Below, one piece after another: positions 8,733 to 17,323 of a DNA stretch of 64,000 nucleotides. Origin of the DNA: Dysgonamonadaceae bacterium (GTDB lineage Bacteria > Bacteroidota > Bacteroidia > Bacteroidales > Azobacteroidaceae); contig JAISUK010000011.1 of the NCBI GenBank assembly GCA_031272075.1, positions 1-64,000 on the forward strand, read 5' to 3'. The number at the start of each line of letters is the position of its first letter. Within the stretch, counting starts at the first letter, position 1. Both the position numbers and the translations under genes were made by a program. The notes under the pieces were generated by a model. It had not been told where the DNA came from, made no database searches, and worked only from the letters and a program-made list of their open reading frames with translations.

Positions 8733-9464
8733 ATGAAAGCCGTTATTCTTGCTGCCGGCATGGCATCACGACTTCGCCCGTTGACCGACCACAGTCCGAA
8801 ATGCTTGCTCCGGATCGGTTCCAAGTGCTTGCTTCAGCGCACACTGGAAGCGCTGATTGAGAACGGGATTGAGGATGTAATCATTGTGACGGGTTACCTG
8901 AAAGAGAAGATTGAAGCATTTATCGGGGAGCATTTCCCGAAGTTGAAAGTGGTGTATGTCTGCAACGAACGCTACCAATCGACGAACAACATCTATTCCT
9001 TATGGCTGGTAAAACAATTCGTTTGGAACGAAGATATACTACTACTGGACAGCGATATCCTGTTTGAATCCGGCGTCATTTCGACCATACTGGCCGCGCC
9101 CTATCCCGATTGCCTGGCATTGAACGTGCATGAGCTGGGCGATGAAGAAATCAAAGTCATCGCCGGGCAGGACAACCGGATCGTGGAAATCAGCAAGACC
9201 TGCTCCGCAAAAAAGGCGATCGGAGAGTCAATCGGAATCGAGAAACTCTCGAATCGCTTTGTACGCTCGCTATTTTATGAACTCGATGTGATGATCAACG
9301 AGCAAAATCTATCAAACGTATTTTACGAAGCGGCGTTTGAAAACCTCATCCGCAAAGGCGCTGCACTTTATGCAGTCGACACTTCTTCTTGTTTCTCCAT
9401 GGAACTGGATACGGTGGCTGATTTTCAAAACGCGTGTGATCGAATCCCTTTAAAGATGTGTTGA
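8733..9464 (+). CDS. Sugar- or choline-phosphate nucleotidyltransferase (LicC-like)
   Basis: 243 residues with the nucleotidyltransferase signature 'LAAGMASRLRPLT' at 6-18 and Lys23 in 'SPKCLLRIG'. 'LLLDSDILFESGV' supplies the metal-binding aspartates. Length and motifs fit the phosphocholine cytidylyltransferase (LicC) group, which makes CDP-choline or related CDP-alcohols from CTP. The start is 1 nt after the aminotransferase stop and the end is 3 nt before the next gene, so the three are one translational unit. The alcohol phosphate it activates is unknown; the upstream PLP enzyme suggests an amino-alcohol. Confidence 0.82.
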   Translation: MKAVILAAGMASRLRPLTDHSPKCLLRIGSKCLLQRTLEALIENGIEDVIIVTGYLKEKIEAFIGEHFPKLKVVYVCNERYQSTNNIYSLWLVKQFVWNEDILLLDSDILFESGVISTILAAPYPDCLALNVHELGDEEIKVIAGQDNRIVEISKTCSAKKAIGESIGIEKLSNRFVRSLFYELDVMINEQNLSNVFYEAAFENLIRKGAALYAVDTSSCFSMELDTVADFQNACDRIPLKMC

Positions 9465-9467
9465 ACC

Positions 9468-10514
9468 ATGAAGATCGTTTTATTTTGCGAACATCAATAT
9501 GCCATCAGCATCCTCTCGCCACTACAGGCTGAGATCGACAAAACCGGCGAACACGAAGCGCTCTGGTTTGTGGATGCACGTCACATTCCTGACTTCCCGT
9601 TGCGTGAGCAGGTAGCATGGACCAACAGCATCCAAGACATCTACGATTACGCGCCTCATGCCATTTTTGTGCCCGGGAACATTGTGCCTTACTATCTTCC
9701 CGGCGTGAAGGCGGAAATCTTCCACGGCTATGCAGCAGAAAAGAAAGACCATTGGGTAATTCGACGCTATTTGGACTTATATTTGACTCAAGGTCCGTTT
9801 TTTACAAAAAAATTTCAAAAACTGGCTTTAAAATACAAAGATTTTGAAGTTAAAGAAACCGGATGGCCACGTCAAGATTGGATTTATCAACATTTGCATG
9901 CCTTCGAACCCTATAAAAATGAAATCCTGTCGCGACACAACAGAAAACTACTCGTGCTTTATGCGCCGACTTTTTCGCCTTCGCTCACGTCATTGCCTTA
10001 CATGAAAGACGCCTTGATACGATTATCGAAAGAACGGGATGTGGTAGTGCTGTTGAAATTTCATCCGCTGACTCGAAAAGAATGGGTAGATGAATACCGG
10101 CAACTCACGGAGGTACACGACCACCTGATCTGGATTGACGACCACCAGATCACCAAATATATTATGGTTTGCGATTTGATGATCAGCGACACCTCGTCGG
10201 CCGTATACGAAGCACTGCTGCTTGACAAGCCGGTTATCACCTGCAATAATGTAGCCGATGAGCATTATTGGTTAGACATCCGGGACGTCAACGATCTTCC
10301 AGAAGCTTTCGACAAAGCTCAAACAGCGGAGTATGCACAGAAACGGAAATGGATCATCGATAACTACGATCCCCATCTGGACGGAAAAGTCGCACAACGG
10401 ATGCTGACTGCTGTGGCGGATTATATTTCGCGTCACGGAATCCCCAAAGAACGCAAATTGAATCTCTGGAGAAAATACCAAAGCATTCGGAAATTCGGAA
10501 AAATTCGCAGATAG
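9468..10514 (+). CDS. CDP-glycerol glycerophosphotransferase family protein
   Basis: 348 residues of the TagB/TagF-type GT-B fold. Family hallmarks are the 'FHGYAAEKKDHW' segment (the HG(t/y) motif of TagF-like enzymes), 'VLYAPTFSP', 'LLKFHPLT' and 'LMISDTSSAVYEALLLDKPVI' in the CDP-binding half. Such enzymes transfer a phospho-polyol or phospho-amino-alcohol from CDP to an acceptor, often a cell-surface glycan, at the inner face of the membrane. Bacteroidota lack teichoic acid, so here the acceptor is more likely a lipopolysaccharide or capsule sugar. It closes the cassette begun by the PLP enzyme. Confidence 0.85.
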   Translation: MKIVLFCEHQYAISILSPLQAEIDKTGEHEALWFVDARHIPDFPLREQVAWTNSIQDIYDYAPHAIFVPGNIVPYYLPGVKAEIFHGYAAEKKDHWVIRRYLDLYLTQGPFFTKKFQKLALKYKDFEVKETGWPRQDWIYQHLHAFEPYKNEILSRHNRKLLVLYAPTFSPSLTSLPYMKDALIRLSKERDVVVLLKFHPLTRKEWVDEYRQLTEVHDHLIWIDDHQITKYIMVCDLMISDTSSAVYEALLLDKPVITCNNVADEHYWLDIRDVNDLPEAFDKAQTAEYAQKRKWIIDNYDPHLDGKVAQRMLTAVADYISRHGIPKERKLNLWRKYQSIRKFGKIRR

Positions 10515-10696
10515 ACAGATCCAATTTCCCGAAAAAAAACACCTTGTGAAAGCATAAAAACGATTAACTGAAATCTTCTATTTCGTTCGAAAATTTTTCT
10601 CATTTTCTTCGTGAAACGGCAGCGTTTTACCGGATAGTTTATTATTTTTTCTTCAAAAATGCCCGTTTTTAATAAAAAAATTGATGAATTAACGCA

Positions 10697-10718
10697 AAAC
10701 ATGTTATAAAACATGTTT
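10697..10718. promoter_or_regulatory. Inverted repeat upstream of the LacI-family gene
   Basis: AAACATG-(8 nt)-CATGTTT, built from two direct copies of the palindrome AACATGTT (10698-10705 and 10710-10717) spaced 12 nt apart. It ends 9 nt before the -33 element of the promoter at 10727-10755. The position suits an operator for the regulator encoded just downstream, possibly for self-control. Confidence 0.45.
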
Positions 10719-10726
10719 TTTTAGCA

Positions 10727-10755
10727 TTGCATAAACGATTAATTTACTATTTTTG
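10727..10755 (+). promoter_or_regulatory. Promoter: TTG (10727-10729), 18 nt, TATTTTTG (10748-10755)
   Basis: Close match to the Bacteroidota consensus, 28 nt before the ATG of the LacI-family gene. It would drive the regulator and, because uvrB follows after 11 nt, uvrB as well. Confidence 0.6.
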
Positions 10756-10782
10756 CGGCCTGTACGATAAAGTATTGTAATT

Positions 10783-11790
10783 ATGATGACACGTGTATCA
10801 CTAAAAGACATTGCACAAGAAATCGGAGTCTCGAATGCAACTGTTTCTTTAGTCCTAAACGGGAAAGAAAAAGAAGGGCGCGTTAGCAAGGAATTGGCGG
10901 AACGCATCCGGAAGAAAGCTGTAGCGATGAATTATCATCCCAACGCCATGGCCAGGGCGCTCAGAATGGGTAGCTCGAATACCATCGGGCTGATTGTGAC
11001 GGACAGCTCCAACCAGTTTTTTGCCAAATTGGCATTCAGGATTGAAGAATACGCCGATTCTTTGGGTTACTCCGTTATTGTTGCAAACTCCAATGAGAAT
11101 GATGCAAAAATGGAACGAATGATCCAAGAGTTGAAAAACCGGCAAGTCGACGGGTTTATTATCATTCCGACAGAAAATGGGCAAGGCAGTATCAACAACC
11201 TGGTAAACAGCAAAGTCCCTGTTGTATTGTTGGATCGTTACTTTGAAGAAATCAACACGCACCATGTATTGATCGACAATTTCAAAACTTCCCGAAGTGC
11301 AACGGAATTTCTTATCAATCAGGGATGTAAAAGAATCGGTTTGATTATCTACAAGAGTGAACTGCCTCACATGCAGGAACGCAGAAACGGTTTCGCCGAA
11401 GCGTTGAAAAGAAACGGGATGTATGTTCCGGCTTTCATCAAGGAAATCAATTATCAAACGATTGAAGAGAATATTCAGAAAGCCATCGACGATCTGCTGA
11501 CCCGGATTGACCCGGTCGACGGAATCCTTTTCGCTTCCAACAGCATCGCGATTCACAGCCTGAAATATCTGATGAAGCGGAATATCAATATTCCCAGCGA
11601 CATGAAAGTCATCGGCTTTGACGAAAACGACGCTTTTGACTTATCCCGTGAGCCGATTCCGTTTGTGCAACAACCCATTGCCGAAATGGGGAAACTGTCG
11701 GTTGACTTGATAATCAAACAAATAGAGAAAGAAGCGCTCAATCCCACGCACATCGAGCTATTGGCGGATTTGCAGAACCTGCCGAACTAA
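10783..11790 (+). CDS. LacI-family transcriptional regulator
   Basis: 335 residues. The N-terminal helix-turn-helix is 'VSLKDIAQEIGVSNATVSLVLNG' in character (residues 5-27, written here as 'VSLKDIAQEIGVSNATVSLV') with hinge 'AMNYHPNAMARAL'. Residues 65-335 form the periplasmic-binding-protein-like effector domain ('IGLIVTDSSNQFFAKLA', 'DGFIIIPTE', 'VIGFDENDAFDLS'). Effectors are usually sugars, but none of the neighbours is a sugar gene. Two ATG codons in tandem (10783, 10786) are both possible starts. uvrB begins 11 nt after the stop, an odd partner for a LacI regulator. Confidence 0.92.
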   Translation: MMTRVSLKDIAQEIGVSNATVSLVLNGKEKEGRVSKELAERIRKKAVAMNYHPNAMARALRMGSSNTIGLIVTDSSNQFFAKLAFRIEEYADSLGYSVIVANSNENDAKMERMIQELKNRQVDGFIIIPTENGQGSINNLVNSKVPVVLLDRYFEEINTHHVLIDNFKTSRSATEFLINQGCKRIGLIIYKSELPHMQERRNGFAEALKRNGMYVPAFIKEINYQTIEENIQKAIDDLLTRIDPVDGILFASNSIAIHSLKYLMKRNINIPSDMKVIGFDENDAFDLSREPIPFVQQPIAEMGKLSVDLIIKQIEKEALNPTHIELLADLQNLPN

Positions 11791-11801
11791 TCCGGCGTGC
11801 A

Positions 11802-13814
11802 ATGGATTTTGAACTTGTTTCTTGCTTCAAACCGACCGGCGATCAACCGGAAGCTATTTCCGAACTGATCACCGGAATCAGGCAGGGTATGCCCTATCAG
11901 ACATTGCTGGGGGTTACGGGTTCAGGGAAAACTTTCACGATTGCCAATGTCATTCAAGAAATCAAGAAGCCAACATTGGTATTGAGCCACAATAAAACGC
12001 TGGCAGCGCAATTGTATTCGGAGTTTAAAAGTTTTTTTCCAAAAAATGCCGTTGAATATTTCGTCTCGTATTACGACTATTATCAACCGGAAGCATATAT
12101 TCCTTCGACAAACACCTACATCGAAAAAGACCTCTCTATCAATGAGGAGATTGAACGTCTGCGCTTGTCCGCCACCTCTTCCCTGCTCTCAGGGAGAAGC
12201 GATGTGATCATCGTCTCTTCGGTATCTTGCCTCTACGGAATCGGCAACCCGGAAGATTTCCAGCAAAACATGATCGCCATTGAGCAAGGGATGACTTTCT
12301 CACGGAACGTCTTCCTGCGAAAGTTGGTCGACAGCTTGTATTCCAGGAATCAGAATGAATTTAACCGAGGAAATTTCAGGGTAAAAGGCGACACGGTCGA
12401 CGTGTTTTTGGCCTACCTGGATTATGCCCTGCGTGTGGTCTTCTGGGGAGATGAAATTGAGGAAATTCAGACTTTTGATCCGTTAACCGGCGTCGTCATT
12501 GGCAACTACGACAAGTACAATATTTATCCTGCAAACATATTTGTGACGACGCGCGAACGAATCAACCAGGCGGTCTATGACATAGAAACCGATCTCGGCG
12601 AACATGTCGCCTTCTTCAATTCCATCGGAAAAATCCAGGAAGCCAAGCGATTGTATGAACGCGTTTCTTACGACCTGGAAATGATTCGGGAATTGGGGTA
12701 CTGCTCGGGGATAGAAAATTATTCCCGCTATTTCGACAGACGTCCTCCTGGAAGCAGGCCTTTTTGTTTGCTGGATTATTTTCCAAAGGATTTCCTGACG
12801 GTCATCGACGAAAGCCATGTCACCGTTCCGCAAATCAGGGCGATGTACGGGGGTGATCATTCCCGAAAAGAAAACCTGGTAGAATATGGCTTCAGGCTGC
12901 CGGCCGCCATCGACAACCGACCGCTTACGAGTGAAGAATTCGAATCGTTGACGCCTCAAACGATCTATGTAAGCGCAACCCCTGCCGAATACGAACTTGT
13001 CAAATCGGAAGGCGTGGTGGTAGAACAGCTCGTCCGCCCTACCGGACTGCTTGACCCTCAGATAGAAGTCCGTCCGAGCCTCAATCAAATCGACGACCTG
13101 ATGGAAGAAATCAGGCAACGAACCCAATTGAATGAACGAACGCTGGTTACGACATTGACCAAGCGGATGGCGGAAGAACTGACGACCTATTTCACGCGTA
13201 TGGGGCTTCAATGTGCGTACATCCATTCGGATGTAGAAACGCTCGACCGGATAGAAATCATGGAAAAATTGCGGCAGGGCTATTTCGATGTGCTAATCGG
13301 CGTGAACCTGCTCCGTGAGGGTCTGGATCTGCCCGAAGTGTCGTTGGTCGCGATACTGGATACGGATAAAGAAGGTTTCTTGCGATCGCACCGTTCACTT
13401 ACACAAACGGCCGGGCGCGCTGCTCGAAATATCAACGGCAAAGTGATTTTTTATGCAGATAAGATTACCGACAGTATGCAGAAAACCATCGATGAAACAG
13501 AACGGAGGCGCGAAAAACAATTGTTATACAATGAAAAACACGGAATCACTCCCCAGCAAATCCGAAAAGCGACGCAGTCTTCATTGGTAAAAACGCCTTC
13601 ATACGTTGAACCGGACGCTTACATTGAGCCGGAGGGTATTTCGATGGTTGCCGATCCGGTAGTTCAATACATGGATAAACCGCAACTGCTGAAACTGATT
13701 GAGAAGACGAAAAAGGCAATGACCGAAGCGGCAAAAAAACTGGAATTTCTGGAAGCAGCCCAGTATCGTGACGAATTGATTAAACTGGAAAAGATGCTGA
13801 ATCCTGCGGAATGA
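11802..13814 (+). CDS. uvrB: Excinuclease ABC subunit B
   Basis: DNA-damage helicase of nucleotide excision repair, loading with UvrA and positioning UvrC on damaged DNA. 670 residues, the normal length. Walker A GVTGSGKT at residues 37-44, the beta-hairpin 'YYDYYQPEAYIPSTNTYIEKD' type region (shown here as 'YYDYYQPEAYIPSTNTY'), the 'VIDESH' helicase motif II, 'LVTTLTKRMAEELT' and 'GVNLLREGLDLPEV' motifs are all present. The C-terminus carries the UVR domain that contacts UvrC ('EAAKKLEFLEAAQYRDELI'). Its stop codon forms part of a palindrome that also holds the ansA stop. Confidence 0.98.
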   Translation: MDFELVSCFKPTGDQPEAISELITGIRQGMPYQTLLGVTGSGKTFTIANVIQEIKKPTLVLSHNKTLAAQLYSEFKSFFPKNAVEYFVSYYDYYQPEAYIPSTNTYIEKDLSINEEIERLRLSATSSLLSGRSDVIIVSSVSCLYGIGNPEDFQQNMIAIEQGMTFSRNVFLRKLVDSLYSRNQNEFNRGNFRVKGDTVDVFLAYLDYALRVVFWGDEIEEIQTFDPLTGVVIGNYDKYNIYPANIFVTTRERINQAVYDIETDLGEHVAFFNSIGKIQEAKRLYERVSYDLEMIRELGYCSGIENYSRYFDRRPPGSRPFCLLDYFPKDFLTVIDESHVTVPQIRAMYGGDHSRKENLVEYGFRLPAAIDNRPLTSEEFESLTPQTIYVSATPAEYELVKSEGVVVEQLVRPTGLLDPQIEVRPSLNQIDDLMEEIRQRTQLNERTLVTTLTKRMAEELTTYFTRMGLQCAYIHSDVETLDRIEIMEKLRQGYFDVLIGVNLLREGLDLPEVSLVAILDTDKEGFLRSHRSLTQTAGRAARNINGKVIFYADKITDSMQKTIDETERRREKQLLYNEKHGITPQQIRKATQSSLVKTPSYVEPDAYIEPEGISMVADPVVQYMDKPQLLKLIEKTKKAMTEAAKKLEFLEAAQYRDELIKLEKMLNPAE

Positions 13815-13825
13815 GAGGTCTCTCA
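13812..13825. repeat. Palindrome spanning the facing stop codons of uvrB and ansA
   Basis: TGAGAG-GT-CTCTCA. The left TGA is the uvrB stop (13812-13814) and the right TCA is the ansA stop read on the minus strand (13823-13825). No T-run follows on either strand, so intrinsic termination is not supported; the genes are convergent with only 8 nt between them. Confidence 0.5.
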
Positions 13826-14866
13826 GGGATTGTCGATCGTGAGTTCGCCGATGATGGATTGCGTCATCCGACTTTTTACTTCTTCCACGCTCAATTTTTG
13901 TCCAAGCAAAAACATCATTTTGGTGACCGCCGCCTCGGTCGTCATGTCGTGTCCCGACAAAATCCCTGTGTTGGCCAAGATCAATCCCGAACGGTACCGA
14001 TTCATCTCTACCGATCCCGAACTGCATTGGGTCACATTCACGATAATGATATTGCGTTTCACGGCAGCACGGATAATCTCCAGGAAGTCTTTTCGGTCGG
14101 GGAAGTTTCCTGCGCCAAAAGTTTCGAGTACGACCCCCTTGAGATTCGGATTGCCAAATATGGAGCGGACAATTTCAATAGACATTCCCGGAAAAATCTT
14201 CAAAATCATCACGTTGGGATCAAACCTGGAATAAAATTCCGTGGGCAATTCCGAGGCACGGTTAATCAGATTTCGGTCGTAACGGATACGAAGGCCGGCC
14301 TTTGCCAGTATCGGATAATTGTAGGAATTGAAAGCCCTGAAATTTTCCACATTTACCTTTGTTGTCCGGTTTCCACGCATCAGGTAGGTTTGAAAGAAGA
14401 CGCACACTTCCGGTACGATGGCTTTTCCGTCGGGATCTTTATCGACTGCGATTTCCAGTGCGGTAATCAGGTTTTCTTTTCCATCAGTTCGTATCTTCCC
14501 GATCGGCAACTGCGAACCTGTCAAAACTACAGGTTTATTCAGGTTTTTCAGCATAAAACTCAGTGCAGAGGCAGAATAAGCCATTGTGTCCGTGCCATGA
14601 AGAATAACAAAACCATCGTATGACTCGTAACTTTTCTGAATGATTCGCACCAGTTTGCTCCACCCCTCCAGATCCATATCCGACGAATCGATGGGCGGGT
14701 CGAATTGAATGGTATCAATCTTAAAATGAAAACGTTTCAATTCAGGCACATATTGCTTCAGGTGACTAAAATCGAACGAATGTAAAGCTCCGGTCTCCGG
14801 ATTTTCGATCATTCCGATAGTTCCTCCTGTATATATCAACAGTACAGCAGCATTATTATCAATCAT
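13823..14866 (-). CDS. ansA: Type I L-asparaginase
   Basis: Hydrolyses asparagine to aspartate and ammonia. 347 residues, as in cytoplasmic type I enzymes, and no signal peptide is visible. The nucleophile region 'IYTGGTIGM' is at residues 11-19 (Thr16 catalytic, Thr13 within the first motif) and the second signature 'ILHGTDTMAYSASALSFM' lies near residue 90 with the catalytic Thr-Asp pair. The C-terminal half contains 'VLETFGAGNFP' and 'QCSSGSV', also typical. Convergent with uvrB and divergent from ispE. Confidence 0.95.
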   Translation of the reverse strand: MIDNNAAVLLIYTGGTIGMIENPETGALHSFDFSHLKQYVPELKRFHFKIDTIQFDPPIDSSDMDLEGWSKLVRIIQKSYESYDGFVILHGTDTMAYSASALSFMLKNLNKPVVLTGSQLPIGKIRTDGKENLITALEIAVDKDPDGKAIVPEVCVFFQTYLMRGNRTTKVNVENFRAFNSYNYPILAKAGLRIRYDRNLINRASELPTEFYSRFDPNVMILKIFPGMSIEIVRSIFGNPNLKGVVLETFGAGNFPDRKDFLEIIRAAVKRNIIIVNVTQCSSGSVEMNRYRSGLILANTGILSGHDMTTEAAVTKMMFLLGQKLSVEEVKSRMTQSIIGELTIDNP

Positions 14867-14922
14867 TCCTGTGAAATTTTTGGCATTAATTCTATCAAAA
14901 AGTAAGCAAACTAACTTTCACG

Positions 14923-14930
14923 CAAAGATA
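14923..14930 (-). promoter_or_regulatory. -7 promoter element for ansA (TATCTTTG on minus strand)
   Basis: Read on the minus strand this is TATCTTTG, 56 nt before the ansA ATG at 14866. A second, oppositely directed -7 box for ispE lies at 14953-14960, making a short divergent promoter region. Confidence 0.5.
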
Positions 14931-14952
14931 GGTAAATCTGAATTATTCCTAT

Positions 14953-14960
14953 TATCTTTG
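14953..14960 (+). promoter_or_regulatory. -7 promoter element for ispE (TATCTTTG)
   Basis: Matches TAnnTTTG and stands 36 nt before the ATG at 14997. This decides the start: the frame is open to 14871, but codons before about 14967 would be upstream of transcription. Confidence 0.55.
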
Positions 14961-14996
14961 TTTAAAAAATACGTAAATCGTAAAGAAATTTATCAT

Positions 14997-15836
14997 ATGA
15001 TTTGTTTTCCGAATGCCAAGATCAATCTTGGATTGAATATTATTTCGAAACGAGAAGACGGTTATCACAACCTTGAAACCCTCTTTTATCCTGTCAATCT
15101 GAACGATGTGCTTGAGATTGTTCCTGCGCAGGATCAAAAAAATGTGTTTGTGCAATACGGCACCCCCATTTCGGGAAATCCGTCGGACAACCTGGTAATG
15201 AAAGCCTATCGCTTGCTCCAAAGTCGGTATGAAGTTCCGGAAGTAGCTGTCTACCTGCGGAAAAACATCCCATTGGGAGCTGGGCTGGGAGGCGGTTCGT
15301 CGGATGCGGCATTTATGTTGAAAATACTCAACGAATTTGCCGGATTGGGGATCGACAACCGGCGCCTGGAAGCATTGGCGTCACTGCTGGGCGCCGATTG
15401 TCCGTTTTTCATTGAGAATCGTCCGGTATTTGCCGAAGGCATCGGAGACAAATTTACAACGGTAGATCTCTCGCTGAAAGCATACCACTTGCTGATGGTG
15501 AAACCGGACATTGCTATTTCCACAAAAGAAGCATACGCCGGTGTTCAACCGCAAAAGCCTCGCCGTTCGATCCTGGAAATTATCGTCAAACCGATCGATG
15601 AATGGAAAGGGCAGCTTGTCAACGACTTTGAGCAGAACGTCTTCGTCCGTCATCCCGAAATCGGGATGATAAAACAGCAATTATACGACGCAGGAGCGCT
15701 CTATGCTTCCATGTCGGGTTCGGGATCCGCCGTATTCGGCATTTTTGAATCGCAACCGGCAGTCACGCCGCTTTTCAAGCGGTTATCCCAAACGCTTTCC
15801 GGATTTCATCTATACAATCCAACTTTTCCCATGTGA
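14997..15836 (+). CDS. ispE: 4-diphosphocytidyl-2-C-methyl-D-erythritol kinase IspE
   Basis: GHMP kinase of the MEP isoprenoid pathway; phosphorylates CDP-methylerythritol with ATP. 279 residues, standard. '[12 protein letters not shown]' at residues 4-15 and the GHMP phosphate-binding loop [12 protein letters not shown] at 94-105 are diagnostic, and the C-terminal '[14 protein letters not shown]' motif is present. dxs, which starts the same pathway, is at 60862 but not linked. The 3' end overlaps metK on the other strand by 62 bp, and both C-termini look authentic. Confidence 0.96.
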   Translation: MICFPNAKINLGLNIISKREDGYHNLETLFYPVNLNDVLEIVPAQDQKNVFVQYGTPISGNPSDNLVMKAYRLLQSRYEVPEVAVYLRKNIPLGAGLGGGSSDAAFMLKILNEFAGLGIDNRRLEALASLLGADCPFFIENRPVFAEGIGDKFTTVDLSLKAYHLLMVKPDIAISTKEAYAGVQPQKPRRSILEIIVKPIDEWKGQLVNDFEQNVFVRHPEIGMIKQQLYDAGALYASMSGSGSAVFGIFESQPAVTPLFKRLSQTLSGFHLYNPTFPM

Positions 15837-17091
15837 AAAGTTCCACCTTGACCGTGACCGGCTGTGCGTTATAACGCGATCTGAAAACCTTCTCCACAAT
15901 TTCGGGAGTGCGTCCCATGTGACCGTACGCCGCCGTCTCAAAATAGATCGGCTTCCGAAGTTTCAGTCGCTTTTCAATTGCTTTCGGGCGCATGTCAAAA
16001 ATCTTTGATACCGTATCTGCGATCACACCGTCGCTCACCTTGACATTGCTTTTGCCATAAGTATTCACGAAGATGTTCATCGGTTCGGCCACGCCGATCG
16101 CATAAGACACCTGCACCAGTGCTTCATCGCATACCCCCGCTGCGACCAGGTTTTTAGCAATATGTCGCGCAGCATAAGCCGCCGAGCGGTCTACTTTAGA
16201 AGGATCTTTTCCGGAGAAAGCGCCTCCGCCGTGAGCCCCCTTGCCTCCGTAGGTATCGACGATGATCTTGCGTCCTGTCAATCCGGTATCGCCGTGCGGT
16301 CCGCCGATGACAAATTTACCGGTAGGATTGATATGGTATTTGATCTGATCGTTAAACAGCGCTTGAATTGAGGGCGGATATTGCGCTTTCACCCTGGGGA
16401 TCAGTGTGCGCTTAACATCCTTGATGATCTGTTCTTGCATGGCTTTATCGGCAGCCGCCTGAGCCGCATCGCTGTCGTCGGCAGGCAGTATAAATTCGTC
16501 GTGTTGCGTGGAAATAACGATCGTGTCAATACATTCGGGCGTCCCGTTGTCATTGTAGCGGATGGTTACCTGCGATTTGGCATCCGGCCGCAGATAAGGC
16601 ATTAATTCGATTTCTGTTTTCCGTATTTTAGCCAATTCCGTCAACAAGCTATGCGACAAATCCAATGCCAACGGCATGTAGTTTTCCGTTTCATTCGTTG
16701 CATATCCAAACATCATGCCCTGGTCGCCCGCACCTTGATTGTTCGGATCTTCCTTCTCTCCACCTTTTTGTTCTACACCGCGATTGATGTCGGCAGATTG
16801 TTCGTGGATAGCGCTCAAGATTCCGCAGGATTTTGCTTCGAACTGATATTCGCTTTTGGTGTACCCGATATGTTCAATGACACGGCGGGCAACTTCGGGA
16901 ATATCCACATAAGCAGTTGATTTAACTTCTCCTGCCAGCACTACCTGACCGGTAGTTACCAGCGTTTCGCATGCTACTTTCGAGTCTGGGTCGTAAGCCA
17001 AAAACTCGTCAAGCAAAGCATCGGATATTTGATCCGCTACTTTATCGGGGTGTCCTTCCGACACCGATTCGGAGGTGAATAAATAACTCAT
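15775..17091 (-). CDS. metK: S-adenosylmethionine synthetase
   Basis: Makes SAM from methionine and ATP. 438 residues, close to the roughly 430 usual in Bacteroidota. N-terminal '[25 protein letters not shown]' type region (read here as '[18 protein letters not shown]' with catalytic His), the '[12 protein letters not shown]' motif, '[17 protein letters not shown]' and '[19 protein letters not shown]' are all present. It ends '...[10 protein letters not shown]', a normal family C-terminus, and so truly runs 62 bp into ispE. A probable SAM-II riboswitch (17181-17240) lies in its leader, meaning product feedback. Confidence 0.97.
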   Translation of the reverse strand: MSYLFTSESVSEGHPDKVADQISDALLDEFLAYDPDSKVACETLVTTGQVVLAGEVKSTAYVDIPEVARRVIEHIGYTKSEYQFEAKSCGILSAIHEQSADINRGVEQKGGEKEDPNNQGAGDQGMMFGYATNETENYMPLALDLSHSLLTELAKIRKTEIELMPYLRPDAKSQVTIRYNDNGTPECIDTIVISTQHDEFILPADDSDAAQAAADKAMQEQIIKDVKRTLIPRVKAQYPPSIQALFNDQIKYHINPTGKFVIGGPHGDTGLTGRKIIVDTYGGKGAHGGGAFSGKDPSKVDRSAAYAARHIAKNLVAAGVCDEALVQVSYAIGVAEPMNIFVNTYGKSNVKVSDGVIADTVSKIFDMRPKAIEKRLKLRKPIYFETAAYGHMGRTPEIVEKVFRSRYNAQPVTVKVELFTWEKLDCIDEIRKAFGITA

Positions 17092-17180
17092 AAAAACTTG
17101 AATTTTAAGTAAATAAAAAAACTAATTAAAAAAGGGAAAGATAAAGATTCGGAACGACTGGAATATACAGAAAAGAATTT

Positions 17181-17240
17181 CGGTATTTTTTAGCATTTTT
17201 TCCCGTGGTTGCAAGCAATCCAAATCTATCCACTTTTCAA
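17181..17240 (-). ncRNA. Candidate SAM-II riboswitch in the metK leader
   Basis: Read on the minus strand: GTGG (17233-17230) pairs with CCAC (17208-17205) as stem P1. The enclosed loop contains GATTT (17226-17222) and TTGCA, and downstream come AAAAAATG and GCTAAA (17194-17189). This order (P1, GAUUU...UUGCA loop, P1', A-rich, GCUAAA) is that of the SAM-II aptamer. The loop GG (17221-17220) can pair with the terminal CC (17183-17182), giving the pseudoknot; in the well known SAM-II sequence the same pair is CC with GG. It begins at the predicted messenger 5' end and metK makes SAM. It lies about 90 nt before the start codon, so the switching mechanism is not evident. Confidence 0.7.
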
Positions 17241-17249
17241 AATACGGGG

Positions 17250-17284
17250 CAAAGGTAAGAAAAGTTTTGAGAATAATAGTCAAA
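17250..17284 (-). promoter_or_regulatory. metK promoter: TTTG (17284-17281), 23 nt, TACCTTTG (17257-17250)
   Basis: On the minus strand the -7 box is a perfect TACCTTTG; the -33 TTTG spacing is a little long. Transcription would start near 17243, immediately ahead of the candidate SAM-II aptamer. Confidence 0.6.
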
Positions 17285-17323
17285 AAACAGAAAATCTTAC
17301 GACATATTCAATTTTGTGATCAT

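Noticed and set aside
13811-14623. 270-codon plus-strand ORF antisense to ansA
   Set aside because: Shadow of the clear asparaginase gene on the other strand.
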